DNA of 64,000 nt, from NCBI GenBank assembly GCA_032622095.1, contig CP136064.1:171376310-171440309 (forward strand). Direction: 5' to 3'. The stretch is from Siphonodentalium dalli. Its lineage: Eukaryota; Mollusca; Scaphopoda; Gadilida; Siphonodentaliidae. Below are positions 24,954-36,948 of this stretch, piece by piece (the stretch's first letter is position 1; the number at the start of each line of letters is the position of its first letter). The notes under the pieces were generated by a model. That model did not search any database, was not told where the DNA came from, and was given only the letters and a program-made list of their open reading frames with translations. Made by a program: the position numbers and the translations under genes.

Positions 24954-25395
24954 AATTTTCAAACCCCCAGATCACATACATGTATATAAAATATATGACA
25001 TATTATGTATCATTTGAAAGAGGAAGCTCCAAAACATTGTACTATCAATTTATCCGATGTAATAAACTGTGAACATGTTGTTTTTGTTGAGTTACCGACA
25101 TGTTTTTGTCATCTAGATTGTACTAAAAAGTGTATTATTTTCAAAATACATCTTAAGTTTGAATTCTATTGCATTATGGGAGCCAAAATGGGGGGGGGGG
25201 CAGAATCATTCTATGATTTCACATCATTTCAGCTGTTTTTCTATTTCTCTATTGGTATTTTCTGAGACACAGATGTTTCAAATGGTGATGAATTATAGTA
25301 ATTTAATCATATTTTATGGCATAGATTGTTATTAAAACCATATATCAAGTCACTATAAAAAATAATAATTTGTGACTCGAAAATTAAGTTGGCCT
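24954..25395 (-). mobile_element. AGGCCCACTTAATTTTCG MITE, copy 2, opposite orientation
   Basis: TTAA occurs at 24950-24953 and 25396-25399. The body is the reverse complement of 24323-24780 (for example 'gaggaagctccaaaacattg'). Confidence 0.88.
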
Positions 25396-25403
25396 TTAAA
25401 TAG

Positions 25404-26415
25404 AGTTTATGACTTAAATTTTGTTTAACGGACGGTGAATTGGGACAATTAGAAATTAGCACATGTCATGCAGAAAAAGCAATCACGAAATATGACATAA
25501 AATTCAAGACATCCCTCGATGATTTATCAAAAACTTATTAATACAAACTCAAACTAAACTCAAAACGATTTTATTTGACCATCAAAGTATATATTACAAT
25601 ATGATAATGGGGTACTATGGAAGCCATGGCTTATAGGTCAGACCTCTATAATACAATAATTAAACTACATGTAAGTGCAAGAAAAGAAGAAGAGTTGGAA
25701 GAGAGATGGGGTGGGGGTACATGGTGTGCATATTGCATAATATGTTGGAGATATATATGCTCATAAGTAATAGAATATATATCAATTTAAATTCATGAAA
25801 CACTTTTAGTGTTTAAATGAATTGGCAAGGATGCGATCGAATCACTAGTCGAAATTCATTTGACTTAGGCTAAAAAAATGTGGCAGTTTCGATAAATTTT
25901 TTTATCAGTTTGAATTATATAGAATGTCAAAGACGTGTGTAGGCCTATTATTTATGACAGCAGTCATTGTTAAAGTAATCTTTTAAATATTTGGAGTAGT
26001 CTGTACTATTATTGATGCGTAATCTGCAGTCTTCTGGGAAGCTATTCCATAATGCTCGGGCTCTGTTTGAGATTGCACTTTTTGAGATTTTGGTCCTTTT
26101 AAATTCATTATAGAGATTACCTTATGATTTTGCACGAGTATTATAACTATGTACATGTATATCTGCAATAATTGTGAATAATTTTGATAAGGAATCACTG
26201 AATCAGGTAGTGCATGCATATGGTAGTCATTCAATATTCTAATTAGTTGCATGTTCGCAATGTCATCAAGCATTAGTAGTATGTTTTGTTTACTTTATGT
26301 CGAAATATTACTAGCACCGTTTGAGATAATTTTAAGAGCATTCTCCTGTAGTTTTCTGATGTTAGATAGATTTTTGTTGGTAGTCAAGCTCCATATTGCA
26401 TTACAGTAAGTTGGC
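25404..26415. other. Non-coding stretch
   Basis: No exon or repeat with clear ends is visible; AT-rich with short broken frames only. Confidence 0.5.
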
Positions 26416-26728
26416 CATGGCTAGAGTACCGTATATACGGCACTTTAGCCGAACTGCTAGAGTATCGTATACGGCACTCTAGCCAAACTGCATGCAGCCA
26501 AAGTGCGGCTAGAGTACCATATACAGCACTTTAGCCGGGCTGCTAAAGTACCATATACAGCACTCTAGCGGAATTGCTAAAGTACCGTATACGGCACTCT
26601 AGCCAAACTGCGTAGGCTTTTCATGCACTTTAGCCGAACTGCTATATAGCACCGGGGCCTTATGCATACGACACTTTACCAAGCAAACTGCTAAGTACCG
26701 TGTTTGATCGGAGTATTTGGTTGGCATG

Positions 26729-26830
26729 TCAATATGCAGATAATAGTGTTTTGAGTTCTATTTGCTCTTCCAAACTTTTAAAACTTTGGAAAGTTTGCCC
26801 TGCGGCCGGTATCCATTCGGGTGCCGCCAT
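26729..26830 (-). pseudogene. Start of a coding sequence, truncated (33 codons)
   Basis: ATG at 26830, in a GGCGGC context, opens MAAPEWIPAAGQTFQSFKSL and ends at TGA (26729) after 33 codons. The segment TFQSFKSLEEQI resembles the opening of FAR1/SWIM-type transposase-derived proteins ('FxSFxELExxI'), but this is a weak resemblance on 12 residues. No GTRAGT donor lies inside, so it reads as a deletion derivative of a longer gene inside a foldback element. Alternatively it may be a first exon with a weak donor, or chance. Confidence 0.35.
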
Positions 26831-26905
26831 ATTGGTGACCAACCCGTGCAGTTGACAACTTGACGTCATTCTACGTACGTGCGTGCCAAGCAACGAAATA
26901 ATCGA
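26820..26905 (-). promoter_or_regulatory. Promoter-like core with YY1, CRE and X-box-like motifs
   Basis: On the - strand AATATGGCGGC (26833-26823) matches the YY1 consensus and contains the start codon of the stub. TGACGTCA (26861-26868) is a full CRE. GTTGCT on the - strand (from AGCAAC near 26891) is half of an RFX X-box. The combination and the CpG content look like an animal core promoter; there is no experimental support. Confidence 0.45.
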
Positions 26906-27221
26906 CGGTACGGTACTCTAACAGTTCGGCTAGAGTACCGTATACTACACTCTAGCAGTTCGGCTAGAGTACCGTATACTACACTCCAGCAGTCGGCTAG
27001 AGTAACGTATACGACACTCTAGCCAGTCTGTTAAATGTTCACATGTGTGTCATATACTTGAATATGTACATGCATAAAGTTATAATTAAGCCCATCATTT
27101 TGGTATCAGAATCATATAGAAATTATAGTGGTTTTATACCGTTTTGTGAATTTGATAAAAGAGGGATACTAGTCCAAAATCATATTTCAAGCAAATTATT
27201 GAAAAACAGTGTCACATTAAT

Positions 27222-27344
27222 CAGCCCTCATAATTGGCTACGGCAATCAGCAATGCCGAAGCCATTTGCTGAAGCAAACTGGGCCACGATAAAGGGTTGC
27301 CGTAGCAGATTGCCGAAGCCAAACAATCTGAATTAAAAGGGCTG
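27222..27344 (+). mobile_element. 123-bp MITE (CAGCCCT ends), copy 1
   Basis: CATTAAT on both sides (27215-27221 and 27345-27351). The inverted ends are CAGCCCT and the inner arms contain 'ggctacggcaatc'. Other copies are at 43283 and 45728. Confidence 0.85.
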
Positions 27345-28229
27345 CATTAATTCCGTATTATACATAATTATGTTTTGTTCGATCAGGAGAATGATTAATC
27401 ATGACGGTACACAATAAGTAACTTAATTAGCATTCAATTAGTTCAAATGTTGTTAATGAAGGAGAGATTAAGTTATCCTGTTATTTAGGGGGTTGGCTCG
27501 TTTCGCTAATCCATTCTGAGCCGATGAAATTTTACCGTGCTACATTCAGATTTGATGCACGCTGAAGTGGTCGATGAACGTATCTATAGACAACAACGCG
27601 CGGGTGTGCTCGTTTCGCTACTCCGTTCTGCGCCGATGTCAGTGAATCGAAAACTAAAGTTAGCCGCTCTCGGCCAATCAGAATGCTTGTTTTTAGTGAC
27701 AAATACTCAATTGAATTACAATTGTCATTTAGAAAGGAATATATTAGTAATATTATTGAATAACAAAGCTGGCGCAAAAGATTGCACAACGAATTTTATC
27801 GGAAGACTGACCCTTCGCTGCGATATTGTTATGAGTGAAATGGTGTGCGCCGTCTTCTTAGAAGTTCTATTCCCGACGCAAATTCAGGAAACATGAATAT
27901 GTTATGGTCATATACCACTATAATAGTGGAATACCACTAATATAGTGGAATTCACTGTTATTCAGGATGTGCCTGACCTGCATTGTGAATTTGTGTCGTT
28001 GGTGACAATTTTTTGTTGAACCAAATTCAAATTTCAAAATTGATCAATAAAAATATTAAATTTTAAAACTTTGTTGAGAAAGAGATCCTGCATTACCATT
28101 TAAGACAACCAGAAGTATACACAAAACAAGGTGGTGAAGGAATCAGTTCAAACCTACAAAGAATATCGTCATTAAATCCGTGCATTCCCAAGAAATTCTG
28201 GCATTGTTTACAGTTACCAAGGGCCGTAT

Positions 28230-28398
28230 TTGTGCAGTAGTTTGCACTAGTAAGCATGCGCTGTGGCTTGCCGGAAACCGAACTACGCATGACAAGTAAG
28301 CTCTGTTTGGGAAAGCCTGCCCCAAGAAGATTCGACCAAGAAGGTTTCGGTCTCAAACTCGAGTGATATTATTTGTAAGCACCAGACAGGATAATCCG
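28230..28398 (+). promoter_or_regulatory. Possible promoter upstream of a candidate exon
   Basis: 'gcatgcgc' (NRF1-like) and 'ccggaaac' (ETS-like) occur at about 28254-28280, ahead of ATGGCGGAC at 28399. Suggestive only. Confidence 0.25.
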
Positions 28399-28501
28399 AT
28401 GGCGGACGGTTTTTTTTCTTCCAGACGAGCACTAAATCAGTTTGATGCAAATTATAGTGAAGAAAATATTGTCAAATGTAAATATTTTTGTGAAGATAAG
28501 A
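28399..28501 (+). CDS. Candidate first coding exon, unknown product
   Basis: ATG in the context CCGATGGCGGAC starts an open frame, MADGFFSSRRALNQFDANYS and a further 14 codons (EENIVKCKYFCEDK), and the frame meets a good donor GTAAGA at 28502. Composition looks protein-like (Asp/Glu/Lys/Asn mix, two Cys). The 3' partner exon was not found; the next 4 kb is transposon sequence, so it may belong to a mobile element or to a gene with a long intron. I do not recognise the protein. Confidence 0.3.
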
Positions 28502-28688
28502 GTAAGACATAATGCCACCCTTTTTGGGCAAAATTGGCACGCCCCGTTCAAGATGGCCGTTAAAATGGCCGTCAGATGTTAAAAATATCGAAATAAAACA
28601 AGCCTATACATCGGATCTTTGTATATGGCTCATATAATCTTAGTATACATTAAACAACTCGAGGAATCCGTACATATACATCATATTA

Positions 28689-29169
28689 AAGGTACTCAAT
28701 CCGATCAGGTACTCAATCCATACCATCAAAATACAACAACAACAACATTTCTTCAAAATACGCTTTAATTATCAGAATCGATTTATTGCAACAAAATGTT
28801 GCTAACCAGTGACTGTCAACTATGGTATCAAATTTCCCAAAACTTGTTATTTATCAAACTTGTTATTTTGTTGAACAAAATATTGCCGTATTAATTATCA
28901 CTATTAAAGTATCACGAAATTTGACCGTATTACCACTTGATTTTAGGGTTATCCATCTTCATCCGCAATTTTGTCCGAGACCCACCGTTTGACCATGTGT
29001 TTCTGGGCCACATATTATTACTCATCTCGAGAAATAACAAACTTCATAATTCGATATCTGATCATTCTGAACTTTGATGTGTGGGTTCCTCGACTCGAAT
29101 CCAATATTTGTTTTACCCCCGAAGCCAAAGAAATATTAATTTAGGAACGTCTCATCGGATTGAGTACCT
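28689..29169 (+). mobile_element. Intact 481-bp TTAA-MITE with AGGTACTCAATCCGAT ends
   Basis: TTAA occurs at 28685-28688 and 29170-29173. The 16-base inverted ends match exactly. Related copies are at 23370, 50700, 51590 and 53085. A TTAA target with AGG ends suggests the Kolobok or piggyBac type. Confidence 0.9.
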
Positions 29170-29173
29170 TTAA

Positions 29174-30300
29174 ACGGCGACTTCAACTACCCATATATCG
29201 ACTGTGATCAACTTTGCGTAATAAGATTCTGAGATCCAACAGGCATTACCGGACTTTTGTATTTGCAAAGGTCTCAAATTCACAGACAGCCCACGAGGGA
29301 AAACAACCTGCTCGACAGTGTACTAACGAACAACACCTCACTAATAAACAATTCCAACAACATACCGTACCTGGAATATCGTACCACGATATTATAGTCG
29401 CCGACTGCCAGATAACAACGTACGCAAACCCACACAAACAACAAGAGAAACGCTACGCCTGTAGCCTATCATCAGACATTAGTTTCCCCTCTGAAGAAAT
29501 TAGGACAATACCTGGAAATCCCAAAATCAACACCATTTTGGATACCTTCAGAGATGATATACAGGGACTGACAGACAGACACATACGATCGGCACCAAAG
29601 AGAAGAGACAACACGTGCCATAGCTAAACAAGCGTCTCACTCGGATACCGAAAAAGGGAGACTCTTCAAAAAAGCAAAGCGGACCAACCAATGGGGAGAG
29701 TATAAGGCACACAAGAAAATCTGTATGCGTGAAACGAGAAGAGCAGAGTGGACCCATGTAATCAGAGCCATTGAAGGTGGACTGGCGAATAAAACACAAA
29801 GCCATTCTGGGATTATCTGAAATCCAGCGGGATGTTCATCGGGATAACGCCAATAAAACACCAATGAAATCTCACAAATGACCCAGTCACAAAAGCAGAA
29901 CTCTTAAACAACAAGTTCCGCTCAGTTGCTGAGACTAATTGAAGACTGGAAATCTGCACTTGATCAACACACATATGTTGCAGCTATTCTCACGGACTTA
30001 TCCAAAGCTTAATTTTTGACTGCCTACCCCATCAACTTAATTCTTCTTACTAAATTATCAGCCTATGGAATTTCTGACAAAACGATCTCCCTCCTTCTCA
30101 GCCATTTAACAAATCGTAAACTACAGATTAAACTTCAAGGAGTCTGCAGCGACTGGTCAGACATAACGAAAGGAGTTCCCCCAAGTATCAATCCTAGGAC
30201 CGTTGTTATTCAATGTCTTTATCAACGATAGTTTCTATTTCATACATAATAGTGATCTTTATAACTATGTGGATGATAATAGTACTATTTTGGCTTCAAA
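29174..30300 (+). pseudogene. CR1/L2/Jockey-type LINE, 5' part: endonuclease and reverse transcriptase fragments
   Basis: The sequence starts in the endonuclease domain directly at the right TTAA of the MITE: GDFNYPYIDCDQL, then in shifted frames PTRENNLLDSVLTNN and VPGISYHDIIVADC. A linker with KAKRTNQWGEYKAHKKICMR follows. The N-terminal fingers of the reverse transcriptase are deleted near 29945. Then come IEDWKSALDQHTYVAAILTD, LSAYGISDKTISLLLSHLTN, the equivalent of the GVPQGS block (here GVPPS), and YVDDN, the catalytic YxDD box. Several frameshifts and stops make it dead. Such elements copy themselves by target-primed reverse transcription. The remainder lies at 31790-32572. Confidence 0.85.
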
Positions 30301-31789
30301 ATATTTAATTACATGGCCTACTACTACTACTATGGGGGTTTGGGATTTAACCAGGGAGGATTTGAAAGGGGCGGCACCCCTTTCCTACAACCCATTTTTG
30401 AATTTAATAAAATACATGTAATGGTATTACATTAACATGAGATTGATGAAGGTGAAATGGAAATGATCTAGACATATTATTATTTTTGTTCTTTGCTTTC
30501 TTTTTTTGTCTTTGTTGAGGTTCTGTTTGCTGCTGTTGTTGTTGTTGTTGTTGATGGAGCTCCACTATGTGCTGTCTCGTTGGTGCATCTACATCTTCTT
30601 GTGTTAGCACTTGTCCATATCGAGCTATACATTCACGCGCACTTTGCACGATATATAGCTTCCGCTTCGGCGGTGGAATATTTGGAGCTGGTGCTGTTGT
30701 TGTTGTTGTTGTTGCTGGTGGTAGAGCTGGGGGACACCGGGGTGTGATGGTATTCCGGTGTCCGAGGTGGTAAGCTATCCAGTTCCAAGTCGAAGCTGGC
30801 GGCAGGAACAGCAGGGGTGGTGTCCTGCTCCCTTTCTCCGCAAGCCTCGACGACGACAGCAGGGACCTCCGGCAGATCCACGGAGTCCCTGCTAGCTGGT
30901 ACAATGTCGTCCGTCTCCATGCAGATCGGGTCGTCTGGGCGTCTCTCAGACAACTCCGGTCTGCCGGCTGTTACTCTAGACGGCTGAACCACACGGGGGG
31001 TGGGGGGAGATTGGCCGATCAACAGTCCCCCCATCTTCATCTTCCATTTCGCCCGTCTGGCAGCGTCTCTTCTTTTCTGTGATGGTGTCTTCCTCTTGGG
31101 AGGCACCTTCTTCATGTTACAGCGGGTCTTGGCCGATTACATTTGAGTTCATTTAAACTCTGAGTATATTTAACCAAAGGTCACAGGTTAAATGTACTCA
31201 GAGGTCGTGAACTTTCACTGTACACGGCTGCTGACATTTGAGTTCTTTTAACCTGAGTACGTTTAACCTGTGACCTTTCAATCTACCTTAGTTATAGTCA
31301 GCCACTGTCATATGGCAATCCATTCCCGACCATGCGGGAGGCTGGGAGCCAACTTCTCGACTTTTCGATCTCCCACCCACCCACCCAAGAAATCGTACTG
31401 TAAAATTCCTATCGCCGTTTGACTATTAGTTAATGGACAATTGGACATAGTAAGCAACTGTTAGCCATGTGTTATAATCATAAGTAATTACCGTACTTCA
31501 ATATTGTACTGGATAATGGTCATATTGATTGGAATATGTAATGAATAATGTTAATATGTTTATATTGATTGAGTTGGCGGTGAAACATCACTGATGCGTA
31601 TTCCAGGAATGTATGGTGTGCATGGCATGTGTATGAATGAGGTATGACAGGAGAGTGGTAAGATTATTTATTTGTGCATAAGTGCCAATTCATTGTGAAC
31701 ATTATCCAGCAAAATAAATTATTTTGATGCCAAAATGGCGCCTTGTTCCTTCTCTTTGTGTTCCTATCTATAGGGTCTTAAAGGCAGGC
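30301..31789. mobile_element. 1.5-kb insertion that splits the LINE
   Basis: The LINE frame stops after YVDDN (about 30275-30290) and continues with LSFSHSDFNVLLDTL from about 31795. Between them lies unrelated sequence carrying a gag-like ORF on the - strand and an inverted pair of 'ggttaaatgtactcagag'-type words at 31180-31280. Exact edges and target duplication could not be fixed. Confidence 0.6.
30404..31115 (-). pseudogene. Gag-like / ORF1-like protein, frameshifted in a triplet repeat
   Basis: ATG at 31115 opens a basic N terminus (MKKVPPKRKTPSQKRRDAAR) of a kind seen in many invertebrate retroelement ORFs, then a Pro/Glu/Asp-rich stretch. At an AAC/ACA repeat near 30700 the frame changes: the first frame runs into poly-Asn and stops at 30633. 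The overlapping frame continues as poly-Thr, PPPKRKLYIVQSARECIARY and a helical part ending in nine or so Gln and a Lys-rich tail (to 30404). One indel in the repeat restores a protein of roughly 235 residues. No zinc knuckle or enzyme domain is seen. The retroelement assignment is an inference; it could instead be a captured host sequence. Confidence 0.45.
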
Positions 31790-32572
31790 CAGGGTAATTC
31801 CTTGTCATTTTCACACTCAGATTTTAATGTGCTTTTGGACACACTTCAAACAGAGTCGAATACTTTAGTGAAATGGTTTAAATCTAATGGTATGCAAGAA
31901 AACCCTGATAAATTCCAAGCTATTGCAATCGGTGCTGCATCATCCTCACTAAACCCGGTGTTCAAAATTTGTGATGCTGAAATTAAATGTGATGAAACAG
32001 TGAAATTGTTGGGTATTGACATTGACTACGCACTAAAGTTTGACATTCATATTTCAAACATATGTCGCAAGGCATCGCGTCAAATTAATGTTCTGAAACG
32101 TATAGGACACAACTTGACAACATCTGTCCAAGATTGCAATCTTCCAGACATTGATTTTATCAAATTAAAATGTTTGTCCCTTAGCATGGCATTTTTGTAG
32201 CGAGGAAAGTAACAAGAAACTGTACAATATTCAATTTCGAGCACTACGCTTTATATATAATGACTACTTTTCATCCTATGAAGACCTACTCCTCAAAGCC
32301 AAGGTACCATCCCTCAAAGTACGAAGACTAATGACTATCATTCAGATTCTTAGTTCATTGGAAGAAGAAAAAATGTAGTTTTAGGTATCCAATTGCAGAG
32401 GTGCCCAGATTCAATATTGTGACATATGGTAAAAGGTCCTTTAAATATGCTGCCCCCACCCTCTGGAACGGCCTTCCGGAACATATCAGGACGCAATCAA
32501 ATTATAATCATTTTAAATCCTTGGTTATGTCCTGGGATGGTCCGGAGTGCTGCTGCAGTGCGTGTCGGTGGT
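31790..32572 (+). pseudogene. CR1/L2/Jockey-type LINE, 3' part
   Basis: Resumes with LSFSHSDFNVLLDTLQTES and the thumb region (NTLVKWFKSNGMQENPDKFQ, ETVKLLGIDIDYALKFDIHI, ASRQINVLKRIGHNL), intact to a stop at 32198. Decayed C-terminal pieces follow: ALRFIYNDYFSSYEDLLLKA, then APTLWNGLPEHIRTQSNYNH and WDGPECCCSACR, which is the usual end of these polymerases. Confidence 0.88.
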
Positions 32573-34929
32573 GACATATACATGTATTTGATATAGTCCA
32601 GGTGGCCATTTTGGCAGCCATCTTGGATTTGGGTAAATATTCCTCAACTCAGGTATACGAGGAATCCTAGCTTGAGTATCTCCTGCACATATATATGCAT
32701 GGGTGTTGTTATAATAGCAATAACATTCATTGATTCGAAACATTACATCGCGTTATTAACGTAGATTCGGCTTTGACCTATTATACCGGCATTTGGGAAA
32801 ACGTGATATCGGACATATTATCCCACAATGAATGTATATTATGGTCCCCATGTGGTCGCCAATGACTCCTCTGTGTGATAAATGTATAACATCATGCAAA
32901 GATGCCAACATTTTCCCACAGAGACAAACGAAAGGTGGTAACATGTCAGAAAAATAGTATATTTTCACATTTCGGCGGCCATCTTGGCCGCCATATTGGA
33001 TTCTGGTGTCGAATATTTGGCTAATTTGTAAGGGTTGTATATTAGCACAACGAATCGAGCGGAAAACAAGACCGCATGTGATATCATCTTTACTATAACG
33101 GCGATCAAAGAGACCTGGTGCATTTTTTAAAATGGCCGTCATGATGGACGCCATCTTGTCTGGAGTCTCTGCGGCCACTTTTTTTTCTTGTTAACAAGTG
33201 AAAAAAATTAGAGGAGACCTTAAGGAAGAAAATTAGTGGGGTGAAGATGAGTCCTGGGGGGGGGGGTGCAGAGGTCGACCAATATCTCCTGGACTAATAT
33301 ACTTCTGACATACATGTATACTATAGCTGATGGGATCACTCTCACCAAAAAAAGTGCTGAAGTGTACACAGGGTTTGAAAATGTGCTGAAGGGGACCCAG
33401 GGTTTGTGATCGCCACTAACATCGTTACTTAAACTGTGTTTCTGAAAGTCTGGTGCCCATTAGCAGTTTGTATTCAGTTCATTTTAATGTTCATTGGAAC
33501 ATAAACAATTATTCTCTAACAGAAATCATGGCAGATACGAAAACTAAACGTCATTTAGAAGCACATTCTCAGCTAAGTGGGCCCAATTGACATGATGTTT
33601 CACCGAAAAATCGAAGTTAACCATAAGAGCCAATTCGGTTAGTTTCTTGAAGTAGAGTATCCATATAATTGAAATCTGTATTGGCGGACGTTTTAACAAA
33701 TTATCCCCACAGTCAGTGGCTCCGGGAGCGGGTGGCGTTGTTTCAAGTATAGAGATACGACAAGATATCAATGTATGGGGTAGTTGATGTGTTGTGGAAG
33801 TGGGCGGAGCTTATGTCGAGGTAGGGCGTGGAAAGGGCGTGGCTTCATACCTGCAATTAATCACGGTGATGATAATGTCCATACGTTGAAAATGGACGCA
33901 AATTCGTTTGTTATTCGTACCTTACACCGAAAGAGAAGCCGGGACCAAAGAATGTACCAACTTCAATAAGTATGAACAGTACACCCCAAGGTGGACTACT
34001 TCAATTTATTTCGGGATGATGCACTCTGGCATTTGATTTTCGACGAGACCGACCGAAACGCTCATCACGTGATTTCGGAAAAACGTAACACGCGCCTAGG
34101 AAATGTCTAAAATGGGGCATAATACGATTGAATGCTCAGGGAAATGGTGTCATTGTGTCATTTGGTGTTAGCAACCGTTGCTACCATTAAACAAAAGTTT
34201 GGTTCACTCATCCGGCCAGATATATAACAAATTTTACAATAGGGCATGGGCTGCATCGAAAACGCCATTTCCTAGGGCTTAAATACGTCGATAAAAGCTA
34301 TAATTGCATTTTATATTCAATTTCGGGTAGCTGCATAGCAACCGTTGCCAGGGAGTGATCGTGTGACAATGTATCCCGGTCTTTAAATACTCAGTGGTCC
34401 ATGGGGAACATACATGTAAAGTTTCAGATCTATGGCACCACTTAAACAGAACCCACACATTGCACCTAAACAAAGTCTACAATAAATAAAAAATAACACT
34501 GGGAGCCCAGGGTCATGGTGTCGATCGTTGTGGGGAGCCAGGGTTCAAAGGGTTAAATGGACATGGCTCATTCGAGCTTCCAAATTTTGTCTAAGTAATT
34601 TCTAAGGATGTATAAGATTGGTTGCAAATACAAGAAATGTTGATAAGAATATATAATTTCTAATTATCAGTGCATCTTTAAATAATTTGAGGTCAACAAA
34701 ACCAATCCCTTGACATGCCCTGCGTCATTCGACTTTTGTCACCAATTTTCTCACATATCTTCTGGAACGATAATAAACGCTCTTTATTGATTATATACCC
34801 ATGTAAGTCATCTGGGGTCGAAGACGCCTATCGCGTGACATTCATCATGTTGGTTGGTTCATCTGTACCAATTTTTCTATAAATACTTTAAACTTATAAA
34901 GAACGCTCTTTATTGATCAAATTTGACCC
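32573..34929. other. Repeat-derived stretch without a gene
   Basis: Contains 'gccatcttggccgccatatt'-type sequence (32580-33180) whose - strand frame of 140 codons (32756-33178) is made of repeat, not protein-like sequence. A short G run is at 33258. At 33350-33430 and 34500-34545 'acccagggttt' and 'gcccagggtcat' words recur. No splice-bounded exon was recognised. Confidence 0.5.
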
Positions 34930-34933
34930 TTAA

Positions 34934-35514
34934 AGGGATACTGTACCCAAAATGTTGTTGTTGGTTTCTATAGTCTCCGAGTCGGAGAATAAGGTAACAA
35001 TTTCTCCATTATTTGAATGTCTGTTGAGTACGAAGTAGTGTTACGGATGGCAAATTTACCGGAATGCAAAAATACAAATTGTCGTTGTCGAGTAATTTTT
35101 GTACAGTTTTCAACCAAATGAATCAAATAAAAGTTATTTTATATGCATACTAGTCCCATATAATCATTTCAGTTATTGTATCGTCGCTAGTCAGTGAGTG
35201 GCTTGAGTGTTCTCCCCGTATCATCATAATATTTTAAGCGATCGTGGGTGCGATCGGTTTAACAATCCAGTATCCCTCAATTACTTTATTTGATTACGGA
35301 AATTCGTAATTTAATTGACGCCATTTTATGGCTCCAGTCATAAATTCAATTTATATAAAATTATTAACTTTTAAATTATTAAATTTTAAGATAGCCTATT
35401 AACCTGAGCGTTTACAGAATACATCTTCGACTCAAATTACTCATGTTCTATATATTATCGATATTAGATCGTTGTTGTCACCGGAAATTTAATGAAAATG
35501 GCGTACAGTACCTC
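34934..35514. mobile_element. 581-bp TTAA-MITE with AGGGATACTGTACCC ends
   Basis: TTAA occurs at 34930-34933 and 35515-35518. The ends AGGGATACTGTACCC and GAGGTACTGTACGCC (read inward) agree at 12 of 15. Confidence 0.8.
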
Positions 35515-36948
35515 TTAAAATCAACATGTAGTTTGCAATCAAATCGAAAAAATAAATTTTCAATATGCCGGTTATCATCATCATAATATGAAAATATAGT
35601 ATGTGTGGAATGTGTCACGTTAAAATGAGCACCGGAGGATCATGTTCCTATTTTTCAGATGCCATGAAAACGGTAGGCATTTTTATGCATGTTTTCTCCG
35701 TTACCAACCCGAAAAGGTAGCATATGGTTACGTGCAGTCCATTTAAACATGTGGCAACAGTTTTATATTGTCAGAATCAATACACAATGGTGGCTATAGT
35801 CACATGCATGCAATTTTATAAAATACTCATGATTCTAGCTGTCACTATAGCCATATGTTAGGGTCAATGGCTACCCGTATATCTTAGGATTACCGTGCAA
35901 TTAAAAATTCATTCCGAATCGAACACTCTCTATCACTCTATATATGGTTTATAAACAGACAAAATTGGCCAATTTCTTATGTGGGGATATATACGTTTTC
36001 GAAAACAAAACATGTGGAAAATATTGATGTGGCGTTTGTGATATGCGACACACATATATTACAGTGGGCGTGGTAACGGAGAAAACACATTTTGGGTCTT
36101 TATGTTCCTAAATATTGCGAATCGTTGATACACACTAAATTTTGAATAATATGTGACACAAACGTGTTCGGTTGAATTTCTAACTTCGCTGGAAACATAT
36201 TAACTATTATTTGAAACTACATGCATGCAGTCCCATGTACTTTGAATGTGTATGTGTTTCCAGTAAACCCATATCATTGATCTATGCTGGTGCACACAAT
36301 ACTGTGCATCTAAAAATAAGACCTGCATAATCATGCCATTCAATTTTATTTAATTATATAAATATAAGAATGTGTTAATATATGTCGAACAAGGAATACC
36401 TGACAATTCAAACGCCCGATGTAATATTAGCATGGACATGATGGTAACGGAGAAAAAACCTATATATAGTTTTATACGACATGTATGCAAGTTTATGAAT
36501 GAGGAATATTTTGCTATACTCAAACCGGTTTTGGACAAGTTTCCAAAACAACACAGTCAATGACTGTGTGGTCGCTCACCAGACTGCAAATAATGATAAG
36601 ACTGGGACTCTGGAGATCACAACAGTCAGAACTTTTCATAATCACTTTAAAAGAAGTAGATCTAAACAGGATATGTGGCTAGAGAGACTTCACGTATGTA
36701 TATTGGTGAAAATCCACCTTGAAATTACCAACTGTACACTACTGATCACCGGCCCCTCCTCCAGCTCAACAAGTACATGCGTCCCCTCCCGACTGGGCTT
36801 CAGACTCCCAAGTCTTAGGTTGGAATTTCACAACCGACAATTCGAAATTAATTTTAAATAGCTAGTAGCCTTCAATTAATTTCCTGCCTATATAAATCAA
36901 TATAATAAATGTCATCGTTACTAGTGTCATCACATTGGGTCTATATGT

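Larger units (their letters stand above)
26416..27025. mobile_element. Foldback element with satellite-like arms and promoter-like core
   Basis: The left arm (about 26416-26700) and right arm (about 26890-27025) are each arrays of roughly 40-base units built on the palindrome tagagtaccGTATACggcactcta. The core (26700-26890) is GC-rich and unique; see the stub ORF at 26729-26830. Confidence 0.7.

Noticed and set aside
27537-27896. 119-codon frame on the + strand with a CCAAT box inside
   Set aside because: Contains a short internal duplication (gctcgtttcgcta) and no recognisable domain; the CCAAT word alone does not make a promoter.
32756-33178. 140-codon frame on the - strand
   Set aside because: Made of repeat sequence ('gccatcttggccgccat' type) also found at 57-58 kb; no domain visible.
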